Source: Marinisporobacter balticus
Lineage (GTDB): Bacteria; Bacillota; Clostridia; Peptostreptococcales; Thermotaleaceae
DNA: 64,000 nucleotides
Assembly: GCF_004345705.1 (NCBI RefSeq)
Contig: NZ_SLWV01000009.1
Coordinates: 57,029 to 121,028 of the forward strand
Direction of reading: 5' to 3'
In this document: positions 59,704-64,000 of the stretch, piece after piece
How the letters are laid out: every line of letters begins with the position of its first letter
How positions within the stretch are numbered: the stretch's first letter is position 1
Notes under the pieces: generated by a model
Told to the model about the DNA's origin: nothing
Database searches by the model: none
What the model saw: the letters and a program-made list of their open reading frames with translations, nothing else
Made by a program: the position numbers and the translations under genes

Positions 59704-61350
59704 TATATTTAGTATATTCATAATTTTTAACGCAGTTTCTAAATTGAATCGATCTTCTGAATCTTCGATGTCTCTTTTTGTTATTTCTTTTATTCTTTGC
59801 ATTCTATATAGTATGGTATTGTAATGCGTGTATAGTATTTTTGAGGTTTTCTTCAAATTCCCATTCGTCTCAAAATATATCTGTAGCGTTTTTACAAACT
59901 CTGTATTTTTATTTTTGTCATATTCTACAAGGGGCGAAAGTGTATCTTTATAAAATTCATATAGCTCTTCATTCAAATATTCATTACAAAATATTTTATA
60001 TATTCCTAAATCTTCAAAGAAAATCGTTTCCTCTTTGTTAAATATTACGCCCATTTCAATTGTTTTATGTGCATCTTGCATGCTTTTATATATTCGTTCT
60101 AATCCTTTGTAAATTCTTCCAATTCCAATTGCATATTTCTGTTTAATACTATTTTCTTTGATAAATTTATTTATTTTATCTCCAAAACTTCTTATCTTTT
60201 TTCGTTCATCCTTTTCTAAATGCCACATACTGAGTATGTAAATTCTGTCTTCCTTCAATACAATTAACGTATGCCATTTATGATTTTCACAGAATTTTTC
60301 CAATTCTAATATCAATTTGTTGTTTAGTCTAATTGTTTCTTCTGTATTATTTTTATTTTTTATAAGAATGTTCGTTACAATATAATATGCATCACAATCG
60401 AATTTATAAATATTTGCTCGGTTCATAGCGTTTTGTTTTCTCTTACTGTCTTTTGAAATAATATCTTCAAAAAATTCTACTTTATATCTATGTTCCACAG
60501 CATAAACAGAACTTTTCATTAAAAGATCCAAAGCAATAATATTAGAGGCAGACTCTAATACAACTGTATCATAATGACATATTTTTCTATTCATTTCCCA
60601 AATCAAAATGTGTCCATAGATACTCCCTTTTACCAAAATAGGAATAATTATTTTTTTTACATATACATCCTCAATTTGATCCATCTTTTCAACTTTCTTA
60701 TCGATCTTCATATTATCAATATTTTTGAAAAAGAAATCATCACTTTTTTTTATAAGTAAATCATACGGATAAGGTTCATTCTCCATTTCATGATATATAT
60801 ATTCTCTAAAATAATGATTTCGTATGAGTATTGGATTTTGAATGATTGCTTTGAGTGTTTTAATAATTTCTTTTACGCCTCCACCCTTCAAAACAACACC
60901 CATAAGCTCATTATGCATCCAATCTACTTTCTGTAATAAAGCAACTTGCTTGTTAAAGATCTCCTTAAAAATGGGTGTCATAATATCTGTAAGTGATTTG
61001 GCATATTCAATGTCTATGATAGGAATTCCTAATGTGTCTGCAAGATTAATAACTTCTTGCGAAAATTCATTCATATACGGATATATTTTAATACCGATTC
61101 CAGCCAATTTCTTCTTCCTTGATTCAATAATAAATTTTCTCTGCATATTAATATCATTTTTCTTAAAAGAATATGCCGTTGTAAGTAATAATTCTCCTTC
61201 ACTAACCCATTCCAGGATATCTGGATCTGCCATAATATTTACTCTACTAATAATATTGTGCGCACCATTATGCCCTGCAATTATTTTGCTTTTCTTCAAA
61301 CAATCCATTTCCATTGCGCGCTTAATTGTAATGCCACTTTCTTTTAGCAT
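59680..61350 (-). CDS. PucR-family purine catabolism regulator
   Basis: This 556-aa regulator has the N-terminal PucR sensing domain (MLKESGITIKRAMEMDCLKK, ISRVNIMADPDILEWVSEGE), a central GGDEF-like region and a C-terminal PucR-type helix-turn-helix (TNGNLKKTSKILYTHYNTIL, YRMQRIKEITKRDIEDSEDR). ATG at 61350 follows GGAGATAATT; an ATG four codons earlier is less likely. In Bacillus PucR activates purine degradation genes. Here it sits between the cyclase and the xanthine/uracil-type permease and is the obvious local regulator. Confidence 0.92.
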   Translation of the reverse strand: MLKESGITIKRAMEMDCLKKSKIIAGHNGAHNIISRVNIMADPDILEWVSEGELLLTTAYSFKKNDINMQRKFIIESRKKKLAGIGIKIYPYMNEFSQEVINLADTLGIPIIDIEYAKSLTDIMTPIFKEIFNKQVALLQKVDWMHNELMGVVLKGGGVKEIIKTLKAIIQNPILIRNHYFREYIYHEMENEPYPYDLLIKKSDDFFFKNIDNMKIDKKVEKMDQIEDVYVKKIIIPILVKGSIYGHILIWEMNRKICHYDTVVLESASNIIALDLLMKSSVYAVEHRYKVEFFEDIISKDSKRKQNAMNRANIYKFDCDAYYIVTNILIKNKNNTEETIRLNNKLILELEKFCENHKWHTLIVLKEDRIYILSMWHLEKDERKKIRSFGDKINKFIKENSIKQKYAIGIGRIYKGLERIYKSMQDAHKTIEMGVIFNKEETIFFEDLGIYKIFCNEYLNEELYEFYKDTLSPLVEYDKNKNTEFVKTLQIYFETNGNLKKTSKILYTHYNTILYRMQRIKEITKRDIEDSEDRFNLETALKIMNILNINSKTSTP

Positions 61351-61743
61351 AATTATCTCCATCCTTGATCAAATTATAAAACAATGGACACTTATTTTTT
61401 GATAAAGCTTTCATTTTTTTCTATTTCTATACATAATTTCTAAAAAACACTATGAATTCCTTTAATTTATTGTGATTACTTCAAAAATATTATTTATTTA
61501 CAGATTGTATACTTTTAACAAATTAAGCAATCGTTTGTTTTTTCATATTTGTCGAATATCTTATGAATTTTATCTTTTATTCCATGTACATTTATCCTAA
61601 AATATTATTACTTTTCACCAAAGGATTTTTCAGAAATCTTCAGAATATTATAAATATTATGCAAGGTTTTGTATTATTCTTAAAAGGAGGTGTTCCTAAG
61701 TTTCTTTCCATTTTAGAAAATTAAATTTAGGAGGTTAACACAT
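61351..61743. other. Divergent pucR/permease intergenic region
   Basis: These 393 bp of AT-rich sequence hold the promoters of both genes. A palindrome AATATTATAAATATT lies about 100 bp before the permease start. An extra AGGAGGTG (about 61686) lies upstream of the true ribosome site, without a usable start. No purine riboswitch core was found. Confidence 0.4.
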
Positions 61744-63084
61744 ATGGAAAAAAGCACTTCAATGGGTACCGCAAAAAACATTTTAAATAATACAGAAATC
61801 ATCTATAAAATTGATGATAAACCACCGCTTCACTTTAGTATTCTCCTTGCGTTACAGCATATAATGGCTGCATTTGGTGGTATAGTAGCCGTTCCGCTTG
61901 TTATAGGCGGTGTCTTAGGTCTTCCTATAAATGATATCGCTTATTTAGTAAGTGCCGCTCTTTTTATGGCAGGGGTAACAACTTGGCTTCAAGCAAGAGG
62001 TTTAGGGAAGATAGGGGCTCGTGTACCCTGTGTAATGGGCACAGATTTCACATTTGTTGGTCCATCAATAGCAGTTGGTCTAAGTGGTGGTCTTCCTGCA
62101 ATTTTTGGTGCAACAATCCTCGGTTCATTTGTTGAAATTGTTTTGAGTAGATTTATAAAACCTTTAAGAAAATTTTTTCCACCAATTGTTACAGGTACAG
62201 TTGTTATACTAATTGGTTTAACATTACTCCCCGTTTCAATCGACTGGGCTGCTGGTGGTTATGGTGCACCTGATTATGGTAGTCTTAAAAATGTCGTAGT
62301 TGCTATGTCTGTTTTATTTGTAACAATGCTACTAAATAGATATGGTAAAGGTTTTGTAAGTTCAGCTTCAGTTATTCTTGGTCTAATCTTTGGTTACATC
62401 ATAAGTTTTCCTTTAGGTTTACTTAATTTTCAACCAATAAAAGATGCAGCTTGGATTGCTTTCCCTACTCCTTTTAAATATGGTATAAGCTTTGATTTTA
62501 AATACGTTATTCCTTTCCTTTCTGCCTATTTAGTTACAACAATTGAAACAGTAGGGGTTTTAATGGCTGTTGGTGAAGCTTCAGGAAAAGAACTTTCTTC
62601 TGAAGAAATATCATCAGGTATTTTATGCGATGGTGTAGGAAGCTGCCTTGCAGGTTTCTTTAACGCTGGACCAAATACTTCTTTTAGTCAAAATGTTGGT
62701 TTAATTCCGCTTACTAGAGTTGCAAGTAAATTTGTTGTTATTCTTGCTGGTATTATTCTTGTATTATTGGGTATATTCCCTAAGATTGGTGCACTTGTTG
62801 CGATCATGCCAAACCCTGTTCTTGGTGGTGCTGGAATTATTATGTTTGGTGTTGTTGCAGCTGCTGGGATCAAAACAATCAAAGACGTTCCACTTAACAA
62901 TCGAAATATGCTTATTCTTGCCATATCATTAGGTTTAGGTCTTGGTGTTACAGTGCGTCCTGATTTTATTGCACAACTACCTGAAATTTTAAAGGGTCTT
63001 TTCTCTTCTGGTATCAGTGCAGGTACAATTTCTGCTTTGTTTCTAAATATTATTCTTAAAGAAGAAATTATCCAAGAGGAATAA
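61744..63084 (+). CDS. NCS2-family xanthine/uric acid/uracil permease
   Basis: This 446-aa permease of the nucleobase-cation symporter-2 family shows LALQHIMAAFGGIVAVPLVI, FMAGVTTWLQARGLGKIGAR, PPIVTGTVVILIGLTLLPVS and GVGSCLAGFFNAGPNTSFSQ followed by NVGLI. The NxGxxxxTxxxS-type loop (AGPNTSFSQNVGL) is typical of xanthine/urate transporters. ATG at 61744 follows TTTAGGAGGTTAACACAT. Next to pucR and the xanthine pathway, it likely imports xanthine or urate. Confidence 0.93.
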   Translation: MEKSTSMGTAKNILNNTEIIYKIDDKPPLHFSILLALQHIMAAFGGIVAVPLVIGGVLGLPINDIAYLVSAALFMAGVTTWLQARGLGKIGARVPCVMGTDFTFVGPSIAVGLSGGLPAIFGATILGSFVEIVLSRFIKPLRKFFPPIVTGTVVILIGLTLLPVSIDWAAGGYGAPDYGSLKNVVVAMSVLFVTMLLNRYGKGFVSSASVILGLIFGYIISFPLGLLNFQPIKDAAWIAFPTPFKYGISFDFKYVIPFLSAYLVTTIETVGVLMAVGEASGKELSSEEISSGILCDGVGSCLAGFFNAGPNTSFSQNVGLIPLTRVASKFVVILAGIILVLLGIFPKIGALVAIMPNPVLGGAGIIMFGVVAAAGIKTIKDVPLNNRNMLILAISLGLGLGVTVRPDFIAQLPEILKGLFSSGISAGTISALFLNIILKEEIIQEE

Positions 63085-63112
63085 AATTCAGACTTCATCT
63101 ATTAAACTTCAT

Positions 63113-63160
63113 AACCTAAAAAGACATAGCCAATGTATTTTGGCTATGTCTTTTTAGGTT
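63113..63160. terminator. Bidirectional terminator between permease and cyclodeaminase
   Basis: AACCTAAAAAGACATAGCCAA and its exact complement TTGGCTATGTCTTTTTAGGTT form a 21-bp stem around a six-base loop, between convergent genes. Confidence 0.93.
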
Positions 63161-63164
63161 AATA

Positions 63165-63782
63165 TTAAAGCACAACTTTTGATAAAATATCTTTTTCTAC
63201 TTTTTCTACTTTTGATTCAATCGCCGTTACTTCTTTTGTTACTTTTGCAACAAAAGCTTCATCTTTAATAGAGCCTAAGTTGATTTTAACATTATATAGT
63301 GCAGATAACACAGCTGTTCTTGCCATCATCGCAGCTACTGCCCCATCTGTAACAGCATTTTGGTTTCCTTTTACCACAACTTTTTCGATCATCTCCATAA
63401 TCTTAAATGCGTCTTTTGCTACTTCAAGTGGTACTAATGAAGCCTTCTTTGTGCCTTCTTGAATGGCCTCTTTTCTCTTTTCTTTTTCTTCATCTGTTTC
63501 TTTTGGTAATTTAAATGCTGCCATTACTTCGTTAAATGCATCTGAATCTTTGTCTATATCCTCTACGAATTTAGATCTACATGTTGCTGCAACTTTAGCA
63601 ATTTCTTTCATCTCTTCTTCTACTTCTACATATTTTTTCTTTCCAATGGTTAAGTTTGCTACCATTTCAGTAAGTGCTGCTGCAATTGATGCACTCAGTG
63701 CTGCAATACTTCCACCACCTGGTACAGGGTCATTTGATGCTGTTTTACCTAAAAAATCTTTCACGTTCATTTCTGCTAACAT
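63165..63782 (-). CDS. Formimidoyltetrahydrofolate cyclodeaminase
   Basis: This 205-aa protein equals the stand-alone C-terminal half of FtcD. It releases ammonia from 5-formimino-THF to give 5,10-methenyl-THF. Signatures are FLGKTASNDPVPGGGSIAAL and SASIAAALTEMVANLTIGK near the N-terminus and GNQNAVTDGAVAAMMARTAV. ATG at 63782 follows AAGGGGG. It completes the step begun by the formiminotransferase at 57677-58603. A compact structured leader precedes it. Confidence 0.94.
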   Translation of the reverse strand: MLAEMNVKDFLGKTASNDPVPGGGSIAALSASIAAALTEMVANLTIGKKKYVEVEEEMKEIAKVAATCRSKFVEDIDKDSDAFNEVMAAFKLPKETDEEKEKRKEAIQEGTKKASLVPLEVAKDAFKIMEMIEKVVVKGNQNAVTDGAVAAMMARTAVLSALYNVKINLGSIKDEAFVAKVTKEVTAIESKVEKVEKDILSKVVL

Positions 63783-63802
63783 ATTTTTTCCCCCTTAGTA
63801 TA

Positions 63803-63849
63803 ATAGAGCTCTCACGGAAACTCTTCAGTCCCTGTGGTTACTCTCTTAT
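63803..63849 (-). promoter_or_regulatory. Compact structured leader of the cyclodeaminase gene
   Basis: The minus-strand leader contains AGAGAGTAACCACAGGGACT followed by GAAGAGTTTCCGTGAGAGCT. CAC/GUG, GG(G)A/UUCC and ACU/AGU pair around a GAAG loop, and flanking AGAG and CUCU can close the structure. It ends about 20 bp before the ribosome site. I cannot assign it to a known riboswitch class; a folate or one-carbon sensor would fit the gene. Confidence 0.45.
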
Positions 63850-63927
63850 ATTAATCAAAATTTTTATTGATTCCCCCATTTTTTTTACATAAAATACTTG
63901 ACACGCGTATAAAAATTTGCGGTCATG

Positions 63928-63952
63928 CTCCTGAAAATACATTTTTTAGGAG
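63928..63952 (+). promoter_or_regulatory. Hairpin masking the ribosome site of the last gene
   Basis: CTCCT (63928-63932) can pair with AGGAG (63948-63952), which is the Shine-Dalgarno of the following gene, and AAAA/TTTT extends the stem. Translation may therefore be gated by RNA structure. A TTGACA box lies upstream (63898-63903), but no good -10 was seen. Confidence 0.4.
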
Positions 63953-63961
63953 GAATATTTT

Positions 63962-64000
63962 ATGCTTAAAACTTGGACTTCTCATGCTGAATATCAACAA
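63962..64000 (+). CDS. Start of an unidentified gene (cut by window end)
   Basis: ATG at 63962 follows AGGAGGAATATTTT. Only 13 codons are visible (MLKTWTSHAEYQQ), too few to identify the family. It is divergent from the cyclodeaminase gene. Confidence 0.55.
   Translation, partial: MLKTWTSHAEYQQ

Overview
The window is AT-rich DNA with strong AGGAGG-type ribosome-binding sites, intrinsic terminators, a CIRCE-controlled groESL operon, CotF-like spore-coat genes, a glycine riboswitch, split glycine dehydrogenase (GcvPA/GcvPB) and a long single-chain PurL. Together these point to a spore-forming anaerobic Bacillota of the class Clostridia. No rRNA, tRNA or CRISPR array was seen. Three transposase relics (about 14.5, 25.8 and 27.0 kb) and a folD relic (about 1.95 kb) mark decayed spots.

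Layout. (1) 1-6.9 kb: a leftward glycine-cleavage operon (gcvT-gcvH-gcvPA-gcvPB-lpdA-lipB) behind a tandem glycine riboswitch with a terminator. (2) 7.0-12.7 kb: an isoaspartyl-peptide/D-aspartate module, made of an Asp/Glu racemase, a sigma-54 activator, an NhaC-type antiporter (frameshifted near its C-terminus) and isoaspartyl dipeptidase; a good -24/-12 promoter precedes the antiporter. (3) 12.8-21 kb: lysC, purL, a LysR regulator and a Na+/amino-acid symporter. (4) 21-33 kb: small proteins, an ABC exporter with a GntR repressor, a CPBP protease, spore-coat proteins, groESL, and a response regulator fused to an MpsC/DUF2294 domain. (5) 33-40.6 kb: two paralogous giant BTAD/AAA/TPR regulators flanking a formate/nitrite-type channel. 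(6) 40.6-63.8 kb: a large purine-catabolism region.

The purine region is the most interesting part. It encodes two adenine-deaminase-family proteins, a guanine-deaminase-like amidohydrolase, a four-subunit molybdenum hydroxylase whose Mo subunit is split in two, two purine permeases and a PucR regulator. It also holds a bacterial microcompartment (BMC) locus: three BMC-H proteins, one BMC-P protein, a flavoprotein and an unknown 108-aa protein. That locus is contiguous with UbiD and UbiX, an isochorismatase-fold amidohydrolase, a hydantoinase-like cyclic amidohydrolase and a formiminotransferase. A cyclase/kynurenine-formamidase-like hydrolase and a formimino-THF cyclodeaminase follow.

These chemistries match, step by step, the biochemically known clostridial xanthine fermentation route: xanthine, 4-ureido-5-imidazolecarboxylate, 4-amino-5-imidazolecarboxylate, 4-aminoimidazole, 4-imidazolone, formiminoglycine, then glycine plus formimino-THF. 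The glycine produced would feed the riboswitch-controlled glycine-cleavage operon at the other end of the window, and formate could leave through the FNT channel. The family assignments are read from the sequence; the step-by-step assignment and the idea that the BMC houses part of the route are inference.
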